A DNA stretch of 64,000 nucleotides from a virus, in IMG/VR virus record IMGVR_UViG_3300047323_000673, positions 1 through 64,000 of that record. The stretch is one strand, 5' to 3'. A model generated the notes under the pieces. That model had not been told where the DNA came from. It saw only the letters and a program-made list of their open reading frames with translations, and did not search any database. Below, in pieces: positions 19,582-30,634 of this stretch. Position 1 is the first letter of the stretch. The number at the start of each line of letters is the position of its first letter. Both the position numbers and the translations under genes were made by a program.

Positions 19582-20369
19582 ATTTTTAATTTCTTTTTAG
19601 TTTCATTATGAATACTTAACTCATGATTTAAATCTTTTATTAAATTATATTGTTCTATTGCTTTATTCCTACTTGATTTTTCTCTATAATTATCTTCAGC
19701 CCAATACGGAATTGGTGTTTCTGAGAAAGAGAAAATGTCTGTTATAGATTCTAATTTATATGGCTTCCAATTAGATAAATTCCCCTTGAATTTTGCATCT
19801 TCAAAAGCCACACTCATATTTTCAACATTAGAAACATCCCAATTGGATATATCACCATCAAATACTGAGTCATAAAATATACCTTGCATATTTTCAATAT
19901 TAGAAACATCCCATTGAGATATATCACCATTAAACTGTGACCATTGAAACATAAATTCCATATTATAAACATTAGAAACATTCCAAGTTGAGATGTCTCT
20001 ATTAAAATTAGAACTCATAAACATACGAGTCATATTTTTTACATTTGAGGTATTCCATTTAGATATATCACTATTGAAGTCAGAATATGCAAACATAGAA
20101 GTCATATCTTCAACATTAGATACATTCCAATTACTAATATCGCCATTAAAATTAGAATACTCAAACATAGAGTTCATATAATAAACATTGGAAACATCCC
20201 ATTTAGAAATATTTCCATTAAATTTAGAGTCTTTAAATAGATTTTCCATGTCACCTATATTACTAACATCAATATAATTTAAATCGCAATGTATTCCTTT
20301 TGATTTAATATTTTTTTCAATCAATTTAATAAGGTGTTCTTTATCCTTAGCGATAATTTTATATGTCAT
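19578..20369 (-). CDS. BspA-like repeat protein, 7 repeats
   Basis: A 263-aa middle gene of its operon. The N-cap reads CDLNYIDVS in place of NHIDVS. Seven regular units, the last [13 protein letters not shown]; the C-cap contains [17 protein letters not shown]. The tail is [11 protein letters not shown]...KKKLKI. Confidence 0.85.
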   Translation of the reverse strand: MTYKIIAKDKEHLIKLIEKNIKSKGIHCDLNYIDVSNIGDMENLFKDSKFNGNISKWDVSNVYYMNSMFEYSNFNGDISNWNVSNVEDMTSMFAYSDFNSDISKWNTSNVKNMTRMFMSSNFNRDISTWNVSNVYNMEFMFQWSQFNGDISQWDVSNIENMQGIFYDSVFDGDISNWDVSNVENMSVAFEDAKFKGNLSNWKPYKLESITDIFSFSETPIPYWAEDNYREKSSRNKAIEQYNLIKDLNHELSIHNETKKKLKI

Positions 20370-20965
20370 AATTTAAGCTTCTTCTTTTGTGTTCTATCGG
20401 GAATAATTAATTCTTGTTCTAGCTCTTTAATTAAATGATATTGATCAATTGCTCTATTTCTTTTTTCGTAAATAACTAATCGATCCTTTTGTGTCCATGA
20501 AAAATATTGTTTATCTGCCCAATATGGAGCAGCATAATCTTTATGAAACATACCATAATTTTCCTCTAATCTATAAGGCTTCCATTCACTTAGACTCTGA
20601 TCAAAATCAGAATTTTGAAACATATATTCCATATCTACTACTTTAGAAACATCCCATTTACTAAGATCTTTATTAAAATATGATTCAGTGAACATTGAAT
20701 TCATATTTTTAACATTAGAAGTATCCCAATCAGATATATCACCATTAAACCTAGCAAAAGCAAACATTGAGCGCATATCTTTCACATTAGATACATTCCA
20801 TTTACTAATATCACCATTAAATTTAGATTCTTTAAATAAATAACTCATATCTGTAATGCTAGAGACATCAATATGGTTTAAATCACATTCATTTCCAAAT
20901 TTTTTTATTTCTTTTGCGATTAATTCTTTTAAATGGTTTTTATCATTAGCTATTATTACTGTCAT
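20366..20965 (-). CDS. BspA-like repeat protein, 4 repeats
   Basis: A 199-aa first gene of its operon. The start is set at [12 protein letters not shown] (20965) by homology; GGAT lies upstream. The C-cap carries a basic/aromatic insertion ([19 protein letters not shown]) before AIDQYHL. The tail is [11 protein letters not shown]...KKKLKL. Confidence 0.83.
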   Translation of the reverse strand: MTVIIANDKNHLKELIAKEIKKFGNECDLNHIDVSSITDMSYLFKESKFNGDISKWNVSNVKDMRSMFAFARFNGDISDWDTSNVKNMNSMFTESYFNKDLSKWDVSKVVDMEYMFQNSDFDQSLSEWKPYRLEENYGMFHKDYAAPYWADKQYFSWTQKDRLVIYEKRNRAIDQYHLIKELEQELIIPDRTQKKKLKL

Positions 20966-21037
20966 AATTATCCAATTTTGATGCTGTTGCATAATAGTTA
21001 TTATAGATAAATATAAAATAATTGCAAAAAATATTCG

Positions 21038-21066
21038 GTGACAGATTTGCTAATGTATGGTATAAA
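21038..21066 (+). promoter_or_regulatory. Promoter of the 153-aa gene
   Basis: GTGACA (21038-21043), 17 nt, TATAAA (21061-21066), followed by a 66-nt leader and an AAGGAT Shine-Dalgarno 7 nt before the ATG at 21133. Confidence 0.5.
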
Positions 21067-21132
21067 ATAGTCACAAATTTTATTTGTATGGGTTTCTTAT
21101 TTCTAAAATTCATTAATATGAAGGATTTACTC

Positions 21133-21594
21133 ATGGAACGAAAATACAATGCAAAAGGTCACGATGTAACTAATCGTGGTCGCAAAGTTAACTCTGTAAT
21201 TGTTAACCGTCCAGATATTGTTCAAGCAGCTCTAGCCCAACTAAATAGAGAAGCTAAAGAAGAGTTGGTTTTAAGAAATATTAAACCTAAAGATCGAACT
21301 ACTGAGAATGGACTAAAGCCAGGAATCTTTGCAAGATTTAATCTTACTGCTAAAGAAATGAAAGCTCGTTACCCAGATCATTCATTAAATGAAATATATG
21401 TTATCCGTAGAGTACTTTATGCATTTGAAACATCTAACGGCAAGGAAGCAGTTGTTGTACACAATATGCAAGGTGAAGCAATGGGGTATGTTGAGGCTGA
21501 TTGTTTAGATATTTCTGAAGAATTAGAAATGATTCCTTCTCCGATTATTGAAAAGCCGGTTACGAAGCAAGTTAGGAAAAAGATTAAAAAATAA
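21133..21594 (+). CDS. 153-aa basic hypothetical protein
   Basis: I do not recognise a family. The start at MERKYNAKGHD is chosen over an upstream in-frame start because AAGGAT is correctly spaced before it. The protein begins with a basic segment (NRGRKVNSVIVNR), has a helical middle and a probable beta-strand pair (EIYVIRRVLYAFET, EAVVVHNMQGEAMGYVEA), and ends in a Lys/Arg-rich VRKKIKK. It is less AT-rich than the array and carries its own promoter and terminator. Confidence 0.65.
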   Translation: MERKYNAKGHDVTNRGRKVNSVIVNRPDIVQAALAQLNREAKEELVLRNIKPKDRTTENGLKPGIFARFNLTAKEMKARYPDHSLNEIYVIRRVLYAFETSNGKEAVVVHNMQGEAMGYVEADCLDISEELEMIPSPIIEKPVTKQVRKKIKK

Positions 21595-21596
21595 AT

Positions 21597-21620
21597 AAAA
21601 GCCCCTTATGGGGCTTTTTT
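21597..21620 (+). terminator. Terminator between converging genes
   Basis: AAAGCCCC/GGGGCTTT stem with a TTAT loop and six T; it serves 21133-21594 and ends at the stop of the converging 21619-22413 gene. Confidence 0.8.
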
Positions 21621-22413
21621 AAACTTTAATTACTTTATTTTTTTGAGATTTATTAACTATCAGTTCTTTATTTAATTTTTTTTCTAAATTATAAGCTTTA
21701 ATTACCTTATTTCTTTCTATTTGATTTTTATAGTCTGCCCAATAAGGTCTTGGAATTTCTGAATTAAAAAACATTGGCTCCACTGAATCTAACGCATATG
21801 GAGTCCAATTAGAGATATCCCCATTAAATTTTGAATGAGAAAATATAAAAACCATTTTTTTCACTTTAGAAACATCCCAATTAGAAATATCACCATTAAA
21901 ATCACAATAAGCAAATAATTGAGTCATATATTCAACATTAGAAGTGTCCCATTTTGAAATGTCTTTATTAAACTTTGACTGATTAAATAAAAACGACATA
22001 TCTGTAACGCTAGAGGTTTTCCAATTAGACACATCACCATTGAAATCAGATTTATTGAACATATGATTCATATTTTTAACTTTGGAAGTATTCCACTTAC
22101 TAATATCACCATAAAACTTCGATTCATTAAACATGTAACTCATATCCTCAACATTAGATACATCCCATTGAGAAATATCTTTGTCAAATCTAGAGTCACT
22201 GAATAATCCCTTCATAGTTTTAACATTAGAAACATTCCAACTAGAGATGTTTCCATTAAAATTAGAATGAATAAATAGTTCCGCCATATCTGTAATTCCA
22301 CTTACATCAATATGATTTAAATCACATTTATAGTTATAATCATTTGATTCAAATTCTTGTTGTATTAGTGCTTTTAAATGTTCTTTATCTTTTGCAACAA
22401 TAATAGGCTTCAT
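21619..22413 (-). CDS. BspA-like repeat protein, 7 repeats
   Basis: A 264-aa single-gene unit. The N-cap is slightly longer ([20 protein letters not shown]). Unit 4 has WKTSSV. The C-cap is TPYAL then IPRPYWADY. The tail is KKLNKELIVNKSQKNKVIKV, one residue longer than usual after the basic pair. Confidence 0.85.
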   Translation of the reverse strand: MKPIIVAKDKEHLKALIQQEFESNDYNYKCDLNHIDVSGITDMAELFIHSNFNGNISSWNVSNVKTMKGLFSDSRFDKDISQWDVSNVEDMSYMFNESKFYGDISKWNTSKVKNMNHMFNKSDFNGDVSNWKTSSVTDMSFLFNQSKFNKDISKWDTSNVEYMTQLFAYCDFNGDISNWDVSKVKKMVFIFSHSKFNGDISNWTPYALDSVEPMFFNSEIPRPYWADYKNQIERNKVIKAYNLEKKLNKELIVNKSQKNKVIKV

Positions 22414-22499
22414 ACTTGAATTGCCCCTAATTTTTATTTATTATTCTTATAATATATGAAAAGATTAATAAAGTAAATGTAATAGTTTTTAAAGGCTAT

Positions 22500-23003
22500 T
22501 CAAATTTTTATTTTTTTATTTTGAATACCATGAGAGTCTAATTCTTGGTTTAATTCTATATTTAAATTCTTTTTAAACCAATAATTATTAATTCTTTGAA
22601 CAATATCTATAGAAGTAGAACTCCAATAAGGTGACTCACACTTTGCTTTGTAAAATGTATTTGTAAGTTCTTCTACTTTATATGGCTTCCAATCAGAAAG
22701 ATCATGAGAAAATTTAGAATTTTCAAACATAAAAGTCATATCAATAACATTAGATACATCCCAGTGATTTATGTTGCCATTAAATTCTGAACATTGAAAC
22801 ATCGAGTCCATATCAATAACTTTAGAAACATTCCATTTTGAGATATCTCCATTAAAATGTGAATTGCAAAATAAAAAACTCATATCCTGAATATTGGAAA
22901 CATCAATATGATTAAGGTCACATTGATACCCATTTAAATCAATTTCATTTTGAATTAAATCTCTTAAATGTTTTTTATCTTTAGCAATAATTATAGATTT
23001 CAT
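22500..23003 (-). CDS. BspA-like repeat protein, 3 repeats
   Basis: A 167-aa protein, one of the shortest members: three units only, the last [13 protein letters not shown]. The PIPYW segment is CESPYWSST. The tail is [21 protein letters not shown]. It overlaps the frameshifted end of the upstream gene by 23 nt. Last gene of a five-gene operon. Confidence 0.84.
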   Translation of the reverse strand: MKSIIIAKDKKHLRDLIQNEIDLNGYQCDLNHIDVSNIQDMSFLFCNSHFNGDISKWNVSKVIDMDSMFQCSEFNGNINHWDVSNVIDMTFMFENSKFSHDLSDWKPYKVEELTNTFYKAKCESPYWSSTSIDIVQRINNYWFKKNLNIELNQELDSHGIQNKKIKI

Positions 23004-23640
23004 ATTTTAATTTTTTTACAACATGATTATTTTGATTTAACTCTTTATCCAATTCTTTTTGAAATTGATAAGCATCTATAGCTTTTTTTCTTTCTTCTTT
23101 ATTTTCAATTGTTGCCCAATAAGGAATGGGAATTGAACAATAGCCAAAAATATCCAACATATAAGTGACATTATATGGTTTCCAATTAGATAAGTCTTTT
23201 TTAAATTCAGAATTACTAAACATAAATCCCATATCTTTAACACTAGAAACATCCCACTTAGATATATCTTGGTTAAATTTAGAACCTAAAAACATACTAC
23301 TCATTTCATCAACTTTGGAAGTATTCCAATTAGATATATCCCCATTGAATATTGAGTTTCTAAACATTGAAAGCATATCTTCAACATTAGAAGTGTTCCA
23401 TTTAGATATGTCACCATTAAATTCTGAGCAGTAAAACATAGAATTCATTAATTTCACATTAGAAACATCCCATTCTGAAATATCACCATTAAAATTAGAA
23501 CCCATAAAAATTTCGCGCATATCAGTAATCCTAGAGACATCAATATGATTAAGATCACATTTGTAACCATTATTTTGAATTTCCTGATTAATTAATTCTT
23601 TAAGATGTTCTGTGTTTTTTGCAGTAATATTAGGTTTCAT
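22981..23640 (-). CDS. BspA-like repeat protein with frameshifted tail
   Basis: A 219-aa protein with five units. The C-terminus reads [13 protein letters not shown] in place of VVKKIKI-stop. The cause is a seven-base A run (T run at 23011-23017); one extra A would restore KKIKI and the canonical ATGA junction with 22500-23003. It is the only member whose reading frame runs past the normal end. It is either a genuine recent mutation removing the tail motif or a homopolymer sequencing error. Confidence 0.82.
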   Translation of the reverse strand: MKPNITAKNTEHLKELINQEIQNNGYKCDLNHIDVSRITDMREIFMGSNFNGDISEWDVSNVKLMNSMFYCSEFNGDISKWNTSNVEDMLSMFRNSIFNGDISNWNTSKVDEMSSMFLGSKFNQDISKWDVSSVKDMGFMFSNSEFKKDLSNWKPYNVTYMLDIFGYCSIPIPYWATIENKEERKKAIDAYQFQKELDKELNQNNHVVKKLKYEIYNYC

Positions 23641-24518
23641 ATTTTTGACTTTTTTGTTTTAACAATATTTAAATTTAATTCTTTATTTAACTGATATTGT
23701 GTAATAACCTTATTTCTTTCAATTGAACTATTGTATTTGGCCCAATAAGGTATTGAAAATTCTTTATCGAACATTTCTTTGTCAGTTTCTAAAGAAAGTG
23801 GCGCCCAATTAGAAAGATCTCCCTTAAATTTTGAATCTTTAAACATATATGCCATATTTTCTACATTTTCTACATTCCACTTAGATATGTCACCATTGAA
23901 TACAGAGTCTCTAAATACTCCCCACATATATTTAACATTAGAGGTATTCCAATTAGAAATATCCCCATTAAATTTAGAATAACTAAAAATTCCTTGAATA
24001 TTTTCTACACGAGAAATATCCCATTTAGAGATATCACCATTAAATTGGGAATATGCAAACATATGGCTTATAGTAATTACATTACTCATATCCCAATTAG
24101 AAATATCTCCATTAAATTTAGATTGTTTAAAAAGGTTACTCATATCTTTTACATTAGAAGTATTCCATTTAGAGATATCACCATTAAAATCAGATTGTTC
24201 AAACATACCACTTAAATTATCTATATTGCTAATATCCCAATTAGAAATATTTCCATTAAAATTAGAACCATAAAACATATTTACAATAAATTTAACATTA
24301 CTAACATTCCATTTAGAAATATCACCATTAAACTTAGAATAAAGAAATAATGCATGCATATCAGTTACATTAGAAACATCAATATGATTAAGATCACATT
24401 GATATCCATGTAATTCAATTTCTTCTTTAACTAATTCTATTAAGTGTTGTCGATCTTTGGCTACTACATTTTTGTCCAAAATTCCTTGTTTAATATTTGA
24501 TAAAAATTTATTACTCAT
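23637..24518 (-). CDS. BspA-like repeat protein, 8 repeats
   Basis: A 293-aa protein with a short N-terminal extension ([17 protein letters not shown]) before VVAKDRQHL. Eight regular units, one with NVENV; the closing unit is [10 protein letters not shown]. The acidic helix and linker are compressed ([17 protein letters not shown]). Confidence 0.85.
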   Translation of the reverse strand: MSNKFLSNIKQGILDKNVVAKDRQHLIELVKEEIELHGYQCDLNHIDVSNVTDMHALFLYSKFNGDISKWNVSNVKFIVNMFYGSNFNGNISNWDISNIDNLSGMFEQSDFNGDISKWNTSNVKDMSNLFKQSKFNGDISNWDMSNVITISHMFAYSQFNGDISKWDISRVENIQGIFSYSKFNGDISNWNTSNVKYMWGVFRDSVFNGDISKWNVENVENMAYMFKDSKFKGDLSNWAPLSLETDKEMFDKEFSIPYWAKYNSSIERNKVITQYQLNKELNLNIVKTKKSKI

Positions 24519-25516
24519 ATTTTTAACTTCTTTTTTCCAATATTATTGTTTATTAAATCATTATTTAATTCTTTTTTTAAAGCATAATTATGAACGGCTA
24601 AGTTTCTTTTTTCCCTATCATCAAAACTAATCCAGTATGGCAATTTAAGATATTCTTTATCAAATATATTATCAACTGATTCTAAACTTAATGGTTTCCA
24701 ATCAGAGGTATCACCAGCAAAAGGAGAATCAATAAACATTCCATCCATATTTTTTACTTTTTTAACATTCCAATTAGAAATATCATCATTAAAATTAGAA
24801 TTTCTAAACATACTACTCATATCTACAACTTTTGAAGTGTTCCATTTAGAAATATTACCATTAAAGTTAGATTTGAAAAACATATAATTCATATGCTCAG
24901 TTTTAGATGTATCCCAATCAGAAATATTAGAATTAAATTTTGATGCGGCAAATAAAGCATGCATGTTTTTAACATTTGATACATTCCATTTAGAAATATC
25001 GCTATTGAACCTAGATTCCCTAAAAAGATCAGATATATCAACAACTTTGGAAACATCCCAATTAGATATGTCTTTATTAAATTTAGAAAGACAAAACATG
25101 CTGCTCATATCTATAACATTAGAAACATTCCATTTACTTATGTCATTATCAAAAGAACTTCCCCAAAATAATGCACTCATATTTTCAACATTAACAACAT
25201 TCCATCTAGATATGTCACCATTAAATTTAGCTCTCAAAAATAAGCCTGACATATCTTTAACTTTTGATACATTCCAATTAGAGATGTCGCCATTAAATAG
25301 TGAATCAGAAAATAAACATTTCATGTTTTCAACATTCGAAACATTCCATTTAGATATATTCCCATTAAATTTAGAGCCAGCAAAAAGATCGGCAATATCT
25401 ATAATATTAGAAACATTAATATGATTTAAATCACATTGAACTCCATTTAATACAATCTCTCTTTTAATTAATTCTTTTAAATGTTCTTTATCTTTAGCAA
25501 TAATTGGGATTCTCAT
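24515..25516 (-). CDS. BspA-like repeat protein, 10 repeats
   Basis: A 333-aa protein, second longest of the family. The N-cap reads [18 protein letters not shown], an unusual Asn for Asp. Unit 3 is WNVVNV and unit 9 NVKKV; the closing unit is [13 protein letters not shown]. The tail is [10 protein letters not shown]...KKKLKI. ATGA overlaps on both sides. Confidence 0.85.
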   Translation of the reverse strand: MRIPIIAKDKEHLKELIKREIVLNGVQCDLNHINVSNIIDIADLFAGSKFNGNISKWNVSNVENMKCLFSDSLFNGDISNWNVSKVKDMSGLFLRAKFNGDISRWNVVNVENMSALFWGSSFDNDISKWNVSNVIDMSSMFCLSKFNKDISNWDVSKVVDISDLFRESRFNSDISKWNVSNVKNMHALFAASKFNSNISDWDTSKTEHMNYMFFKSNFNGNISKWNTSKVVDMSSMFRNSNFNDDISNWNVKKVKNMDGMFIDSPFAGDTSDWKPLSLESVDNIFDKEYLKLPYWISFDDREKRNLAVHNYALKKELNNDLINNNIGKKKLKI

Positions 25517-26151
25517 AATTTTAACTTCTTACTCTCAGATGTTTTATTTTTATTTAAGCCCTCATTTAATTCTTTAATTATTCCTTTTTCTAAATGATAA
25601 ATTTTAATAGCTTTTTCCATAGTTCCTAGTAAAAAATGTTCAACCCAGAAAGGAATAGGTGCAGGACAGTTAAAAAATGCATCTTTAATGATTTGGGCGG
25701 AATAGGGCTTCCAATCACTTAAATCTTCACTAAAAGCTGATTGTTCAAACATAGAATACATTCCTCTAACTTTTGATACATCCCATTTAACAATACTTTT
25801 ATTAAAATTGGATCTAAAAAACATTTCACTCATATTCCAAACATTTGATACATCCCAATTAGAAATATCACCGTTAAAGTTAGAGCATTTAAACATTGAA
25901 TTCATATTATTAACATTAGATGTATTCCATTCTGAAATATTGCCATTAAATTCAGAATGATGAAATAAATAGGCCATATCAGTAATTTGAGAAACATCAA
26001 TATGATTTAAATCACACTTGTTTCCACATTTTTGAATTTCGTTTTCAATCAATGACTTTAAATGTTCAGTGTTTTGTGCAACAACTGTGGGTTTAGAATG
26101 ATTAGTTTTATTTAATTTTAAACTATTTGATAAAAATAAATCTTTTTTCAT
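25513..26151 (-). CDS. BspA-like repeat protein, 4 repeats
   Basis: A 212-aa first gene of the five-gene operon 26151-22500, with a N-terminal extension ([20 protein letters not shown]) before PTVVAQN. Unit 3 is [10 protein letters not shown]. The C-cap has [10 protein letters not shown]. The tail is [13 protein letters not shown]...SKKLKL. AAGAGA lies upstream of the ATG. Confidence 0.84.
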   Translation of the reverse strand: MKKDLFLSNSLKLNKTNHSKPTVVAQNTEHLKSLIENEIQKCGNKCDLNHIDVSQITDMAYLFHHSEFNGNISEWNTSNVNNMNSMFKCSNFNGDISNWDVSNVWNMSEMFFRSNFNKSIVKWDVSKVRGMYSMFEQSAFSEDLSDWKPYSAQIIKDAFFNCPAPIPFWVEHFLLGTMEKAIKIYHLEKGIIKELNEGLNKNKTSESKKLKL

Positions 26152-26173
26152 ATAAATCTCTTAGCATTGAATA

Positions 26174-26201
26174 ATTTTACCAAATTAAAACAATTAATCA
26201 A
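26174..26201 (-). promoter_or_regulatory. Family-type promoter
   Basis: On the minus strand TTGATT (26201-26196), 16 nt, TAAAAT (26179-26174), 22 nt before the start at 26151. Confidence 0.55.
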
Positions 26202-26212
26202 AATACTAATTA

Positions 26213-26240
26213 TTGATTTAAACATATCATCAGATATAAT
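26213..26240 (+). promoter_or_regulatory. Promoter of the 239-aa gene
   Basis: TTGATT (26213-26218), 16 nt, TATAAT (26235-26240), 23 nt before the ATG at 26264. It is back-to-back with the minus-strand promoter. Confidence 0.6.
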
Positions 26241-26263
26241 TAATCAAACAATTAAAAAATAAC

Positions 26264-26983
26264 ATGACAACCACTAATAACCTACCAAGCACTTTAAGCA
26301 GAAAAATATTGGCCAATAAATTTGATGAAGCACAAGAATTAATTGACCAAGGTGTTAGCTTAACAAATGGTTTAATATCAACAGCAATTTGGCGAGATAA
26401 ATTTGAGGCATTTAAATTTCTTTTTAATCATGGTAAGGATACTGAAATTTCTGACTATGATTTATATTCTGTATTTATGAATTCAGATGAAATTAACTCT
26501 AATAAATTTAGGAATTTTTTTATTGCTAACAAAGATAATAATATAGAACTTCAAAAGCTATTTTCAAATTCTGAATATCAATTTGAAACTTTTTTTGAGG
26601 AGGCAAACAAAAAACTAGGTAAGATTCATATAGCTTATATCAATCCAGAAGCTAAATTTTCGTACAACCTACAATTAGAAATGACTATTGTTATTGATAT
26701 TAAAGAAGGTGTTAATACATTAATAAAAAAAATAGATGAATTCTCAGAATTCAAAAAACATTTAGCTCCAACTTCTATTGAAAATGAATTAATGTTTGAA
26801 GAAATTCAAAGAAAAGCTACCAAGTATCAAGATATATATAATAATTATTTAGCAGATAGACTTAATTTAAGAGAGCAATTAAAGCCGTTAAATGAAGAAA
26901 GAGAAAAATTAAATAACCGTATTGCTGAAACATTAAAAAAATTTGCAGATACAAATAGTTCAAATAAAATTAAGCCTAAATGA
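26264..26983 (+). CDS. Ankyrin-like N-terminus, coiled-coil C-terminus
   Basis: A 239-aa protein. About residues 12-58 resemble degenerate ankyrin helices (KFDEAQELIDQGVSL, then KFEAFKFLFNHG). The middle is unassigned, and about 165-228 forms a likely coiled coil (EREKLNNRIAETLKKFA). It ends SNKIKPK, a loose version of the basic tail. No signal peptide. Own promoter and terminator. Function unknown. Confidence 0.65.
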   Translation: MTTTNNLPSTLSRKILANKFDEAQELIDQGVSLTNGLISTAIWRDKFEAFKFLFNHGKDTEISDYDLYSVFMNSDEINSNKFRNFFIANKDNNIELQKLFSNSEYQFETFFEEANKKLGKIHIAYINPEAKFSYNLQLEMTIVIDIKEGVNTLIKKIDEFSEFKKHLAPTSIENELMFEEIQRKATKYQDIYNNYLADRLNLREQLKPLNEEREKLNNRIAETLKKFADTNSSNKIKPK

Positions 26984-26988
26984 TTAAA

Positions 26989-27011
26989 AAAAGCCCGTTA
27001 AAGGGCCTTTA
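26989..27011 (+). terminator. Terminator of the 239-aa gene
   Basis: AAGCCC/GGGCCTT stem around GTTAAA with flanking A and T runs, between converging genes. Confidence 0.7.
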
Positions 27012-27578
27012 TATTTTACTATTCTTTTTAGAGTTATTATTTTTACTCAAATTTTGACTTAATTCTTTCTGTAAATGGTAGCTATCAATTGCTTTATTTC
27101 TTTCGTCCTTATCTTCTATCATTCCCCAATATGGTATTAAATGATCAGATAAACCTAATAGTTTACCTGTAGAGAATACTAAACTATAAGGTTTCCAATT
27201 AGAGATATCACCATTAAATTCTGAATATGAAAAAATATAACCCATACTTTTGACTTTACTTACATCCCAATTACTAATATCCCCATCAAATACAGATTTA
27301 CCAAACATATGATCCATATTTTCAACATTGCTAGTATTCCATTTAGAAATATCCCCATCAAAATCAGAACAATAAAACATTTGAGTCATATATTTAACAT
27401 TTGATACATTCCATTTAGAAATATCTCCTTTAAATGGATTATTAGAAAATAATTTTTTCATATCAGTAATACTAGAAACATCAATATGATTTAAATCACA
27501 ATATTCATTTAACTTCATTTCTTGGTAAATTAATTCAACTAAATGTTCTTTATCTTTAGCTATAATTGTTGGTTTCAT
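27009..27578 (-). CDS. BspA-like repeat protein, 4 repeats
   Basis: A 189-aa second gene of a two-gene operon. The N-cap is two residues short ([14 protein letters not shown], lacking the usual Gly-x). The C-cap ([18 protein letters not shown]) is close to that of 31259-31831 (VFCTSKILGLPDNLIPYW), an end-of-operon gene 4 kb away. The tail is [16 protein letters not shown]. Confidence 0.85.
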   Translation of the reverse strand: MKPTIIAKDKEHLVELIYQEMKLNEYCDLNHIDVSSITDMKKLFSNNPFKGDISKWNVSNVKYMTQMFYCSDFDGDISKWNTSNVENMDHMFGKSVFDGDISNWDVSKVKSMGYIFSYSEFNGDISNWKPYSLVFSTGKLLGLSDHLIPYWGMIEDKDERNKAIDSYHLQKELSQNLSKNNNSKKNSKI

Positions 27579-28288
27579 ATTTTTAAGTTTTTAGTGATAG
27601 TTTTATTTTCAGTTAAGTTTTCATTTAATTCTTTAGCTAATTTATATTTTTTAATTGCTTTATTTCTTTCTTCTTGGTTTTCATATTGAAACCAATAAGG
27701 GATAGGTGCATTATTATTGCTAAATGTATCAATCATATAAATCACTTTATACGGTTCCCAACTTGACAAATCTTGAATAAATTGAGATTGTGCAAACATT
27801 TCTGATATTTCTTTAACATTTTTAATATTCCATCCAGATATATCTCTATTAAATTTGGATTTATAAAACATACAATACATGTCTTCTACATTAGATACAT
27901 TCCACTTAGAGATGTCACCGTTAAATTCTGAAAAACGAAATATTCCTCGCATATTTTTCACATTAGAAACATTCCACTTGGATATATCTCTATCGTATTT
28001 AGAATTCATAAACATATTACTCATATCTATAACATTAGAAACATTCCATTGACTGATGTCTCCATTGAATTCACTACTATGAAACATTCCAGTCATATCT
28101 TTTACATTAGAAACATCCCATTCGCTGATGTTTCCATTAAATTTTGAATTTTCAAATAATTTAAACATGTACACAATATTAGACACATCAATATGATTTA
28201 AATCGCATTCATATCCATTTAATTGAATTTCCTCTGTAATTAACTCAATTAAATGTTCTCTATTTTTAGCAATAAGTTTTTCTTTCAT
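27575..28288 (-). CDS. BspA-like repeat protein, 6 repeats
   Basis: A 237-aa first gene of its operon, with ATGGAGA upstream of the ATG. Unit 3 is YDRDISKW and unit 5 NIKNV; the closing unit is [13 protein letters not shown]. The tail is [10 protein letters not shown]...TKNLKI. Confidence 0.85.
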   Translation of the reverse strand: MKEKLIAKNREHLIELITEEIQLNGYECDLNHIDVSNIVYMFKLFENSKFNGNISEWDVSNVKDMTGMFHSSEFNGDISQWNVSNVIDMSNMFMNSKYDRDISKWNVSNVKNMRGIFRFSEFNGDISKWNVSNVEDMYCMFYKSKFNRDISGWNIKNVKEISEMFAQSQFIQDLSSWEPYKVIYMIDTFSNNNAPIPYWFQYENQEERNKAIKKYKLAKELNENLTENKTITKNLKI

Positions 28289-28307
28289 ATCTATTCTCCA
28301 TTACCAA

Positions 28308-28335
28308 ATTTTAGCAAATTAAAATCAAGAAACAA
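28308..28335 (-). promoter_or_regulatory. Family-type promoter
   Basis: On the minus strand TTGTTT (28335-28330), 16 nt, TAAAAT (28313-28308), then GGAGA before the ATG at 28288. Confidence 0.62.
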
Positions 28336-28352
28336 TAAACCATATTTAAAAA

Positions 28353-28380
28353 TTGACTTCATATATTTTTATCCTACAAT
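28353..28380 (+). promoter_or_regulatory. Promoter of a small lipoprotein gene
   Basis: TTGACT (28353-28358), 16 nt, TACAAT (28375-28380), 22 nt before the ATG at 28403; AGGA Shine-Dalgarno in the leader. Confidence 0.6.
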
Positions 28381-28402
28381 TAACTTTAACTAGGAAAATG
28401 AT

Positions 28403-28714
28403 ATGAAAAAAATACTTGTTATATTAAGTGCTACTTTACTATCCGCTTGCACTAACTATGGATATGTTAGACAAGAAGAATCATATATCACAGCTACACC
28501 ATTAAATAATAGTTCTAATATTATACTCATACAAAGAACATATCCTGACCCTTATCTTTATTATGACAATTACTATTATTACCATGAACATAATCACAAT
28601 CATGGTAAACCTAATGATTCACATCAAAAACCGCCACCATCACCTCCTCCTGCACCACCGCATGATGAAAAGCCTCATAAAGAGCCATTTAAGCCATTTT
28701 TTAAAACTAGATAA
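28403..28714 (+). CDS. Small His/Pro-rich lipoprotein
   Basis: A 103-aa putative lipoprotein: MKKILVILSATLLSAC has a basic start, hydrophobic core and lipobox LSAC, with Cys 16 the predicted lipidation site. It is followed by TNYG, the same four residues as after the Cys of 50194-50436. The C-terminal half has a Tyr/His-rich stretch (YYHEHNHNHG) and a Pro-rich stretch, which could bind metal or span periplasm; neither is proven. Own promoter. It has no KKhKI tail. Confidence 0.75.
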   Translation: MKKILVILSATLLSACTNYGYVRQEESYITATPLNNSSNIILIQRTYPDPYLYYDNYYYYHEHNHNHGKPNDSHQKPPPSPPPAPPHDEKPHKEPFKPFFKTR

Positions 28715-28745
28715 AAAAAGCCCTAGAGGGAGAGGGGAGATTTTA

Positions 28746-29324
28746 TTAAATTTTCAATTTATTTTTTGAGCTATTATTAACGACTAAATCTTTTTCGATC
28801 ATTTCACTTAATTCTTTAGCTGCATAGTATCTATCAATAACTGTTTTTCTTTCTTCTTTGTTTTCAAAGTCTGTCCAATACGGTTTTTTTATATTACAAT
28901 CATCAAAAATATTATTCATTTGTGCAGATTTTGGCTTCCAGTTAGAAAGATCACGATTAAATTTAGATTTAGCAAACATATAAGTCATGCTATGAACATT
29001 AGAAACATCCCAATTACTGATATCTCCATTGAATTCACTCATAAAAAATAAACCACCCATGCCACGAACTTTAGAAACATCCCATTGGGATATATTCCCT
29101 TTAAATTTAGATTGAGAAAACATAAAACTCATAACCTCAACTTTTGATACATCCCATTGAGATATATCTCCATTAAAACTACTTTTACAAAATAAATAAC
29201 TCATATCATCAATATTTGAAACATCAATATGATTTAAATCACAAGTATTTCCACTTAATTCTATTTCTTGTTGAATTAATTCTTTTAAGTGTTCTCTATT
29301 TTTAGCAATAATTTTTTGTTTCAT
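28746..29324 (-). CDS. BspA-like repeat protein, 4 repeats
   Basis: A 192-aa last gene of a three-gene operon. The closing unit is [13 protein letters not shown], and the next segment is shortened by about two residues ([15 protein letters not shown]). The tail is [22 protein letters not shown] with an extra acidic turn. Confidence 0.85.
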   Translation of the reverse strand: MKQKIIAKNREHLKELIQQEIELSGNTCDLNHIDVSNIDDMSYLFCKSSFNGDISQWDVSKVEVMSFMFSQSKFKGNISQWDVSKVRGMGGLFFMSEFNGDISNWDVSNVHSMTYMFAKSKFNRDLSNWKPKSAQMNNIFDDCNIKKPYWTDFENKEERKTVIDRYYAAKELSEMIEKDLVVNNSSKNKLKI

Positions 29325-30010
29325 ATTTTCATGATTTTTCTTTTATGATTATTTTTACTTAATTCTGCATGTAAATCTTGATTTAATAAATAATTATTAA
29401 TTGCTCTTATTCTATCTTCTTTATCATCATATGTAGACCAATAAGGAATAGGTGCAAAACAATTTTTAAACATTTTATGTTTTTTTTCTAATTTATATGG
29501 TTTCCATTTAGATAAATTAGCATTAAATTGTGACTGACAAAACATTCCATTCATATTAATAACATTAGATACATCCCATTTTGAAATATCGCCGTTAAAT
29601 TTACAACTTTGAAACATACAATCCATATTCTCTACATTACTAACATCCCAATTACTAATATCTCCATTAAACTCTGATTTACGAAATAAAGACCACATTT
29701 CTTTAACATTAGATGTATTCCAATTAGAAATGTCACCATTAAATTTAGATTTTTCAAACATAAAATTCATATTAGTAACATTGGAAACATCCCATTTACT
29801 GATATCTCCATTAAAATCTGAATCATAAAATAATTTACCTAGGTTTGTAACCTTTGATACATCTATATGGTTCAGATCACATTGATATCCGTTTAAACTA
29901 ATTTCTTTTTTAATTAACTTAATTAAATGTTCGCGGTTTTTAGCAACTATATGTTTACCAAAAATTTTTTGTTTTATTCCTGATAAAATAAGGAAGAAGT
30001 TATTATTCAT
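29321..30010 (-). CDS. BspA-like repeat protein, 5 repeats
   Basis: A 229-aa second gene of its operon with the hydrophobic N-terminal extension [18 protein letters not shown] before [11 protein letters not shown]. The closing unit is [13 protein letters not shown]. The tail is [11 protein letters not shown]...KRKIMKI. Confidence 0.85.
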   Translation of the reverse strand: MNNNFFLILSGIKQKIFGKHIVAKNREHLIKLIKKEISLNGYQCDLNHIDVSKVTNLGKLFYDSDFNGDISKWDVSNVTNMNFMFEKSKFNGDISNWNTSNVKEMWSLFRKSEFNGDISNWDVSNVENMDCMFQSCKFNGDISKWDVSNVINMNGMFCQSQFNANLSKWKPYKLEKKHKMFKNCFAPIPYWSTYDDKEDRIRAINNYLLNQDLHAELSKNNHKRKIMKI

Positions 30011-30588
30011 ATTTTTATCTTTTTTTCTAGTGTCTTGTTTCCCTTTAATTCTTTTCCTAGCTCTTTTTGTAAATGGTAACTATCAATAGCTTTTCGCCTA
30101 GCTTCCCCTGCCTGAAATTTTTCCCAATAAACAGTTTTTTTACTATTATCAAACATATCATCACAATACTTTAAATTGTATGGTTTCCAATTTTGAATAT
30201 CTCCTTGAAAATTAGATTCCCAAAAAATTCCATCCATAGAAATTACGGTTGAAACATCCCATAAAGAAATATCTTGGTTAAAATTAGACCATTTAAACAT
30301 ATTACGCATATTTTCTACTTTAGATGTCTTCCATTCTGAAATATCACCATTAAATTTAGATTGGAAAAACATAAATGACATATCTTTTACATTACTAACA
30401 TCCCACTTAGAAATATCACCATTAAAAAGAGAACCATTAAAAAGAGAACCATAAAATAACTCTCGCATATCTGAAATATTAGAGACACTAATATGATTCA
30501 AATCACACTGATTTCCATTTGATTTCATTTCTTGTGCTATTAGTGTTTTTAAATGTTTTTTATTTTGAGCTATAATTTTTGGCTTCAT
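30007..30588 (-). CDS. BspA-like repeat protein, 4 repeats
   Basis: A 193-aa first gene of its operon. The start at 30588 (MKPKIIAQ) is preferred over an in-frame GTG four codons upstream, because that GTG is part of the TGGAGATAAAT Shine-Dalgarno leader shared with 49147 and 54324. A 15-bp tandem duplication adds five residues (SLFNG) before unit 1. Unit 2 has WKTSKV. PIPYW is replaced by KKTVYWEKF. The tail is [10 protein letters not shown]...EKKIKI. Confidence 0.85.
   Translation of the reverse strand: MKPKIIAQNKKHLKTLIAQEMKSNGNQCDLNHISVSNISDMRELFYGSLFNGSLFNGDISKWDVSNVKDMSFMFFQSKFNGDISEWKTSKVENMRNMFKWSNFNQDISLWDVSTVISMDGIFWESNFQGDIQNWKPYNLKYCDDMFDNSKKTVYWEKFQAGEARRKAIDSYHLQKELGKELKGNKTLEKKIKI
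30420..30449. repeat. 15-bp tandem duplication
   Basis: Two perfect copies of cattaaaaagagaac lie side by side inside the BspA-like gene 30007-30588, in frame, duplicating five residues at the N-cap/unit 1 boundary. Confidence 0.9.
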
Positions 30589-30606
30589 ATTTATCTCCAC
30601 TATTTA

Positions 30607-30634
30607 ATTCTATCAAACTAAAATTAATAGACAA
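30607..30634 (-). promoter_or_regulatory. Family-type promoter
   Basis: On the minus strand TTGTCT (30634-30629), 16 nt, TAGAAT (30612-30607), 18 nt before the ATG at 30588. It is almost identical over about 30 nt to the promoter at 43823-43850. Confidence 0.65.
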
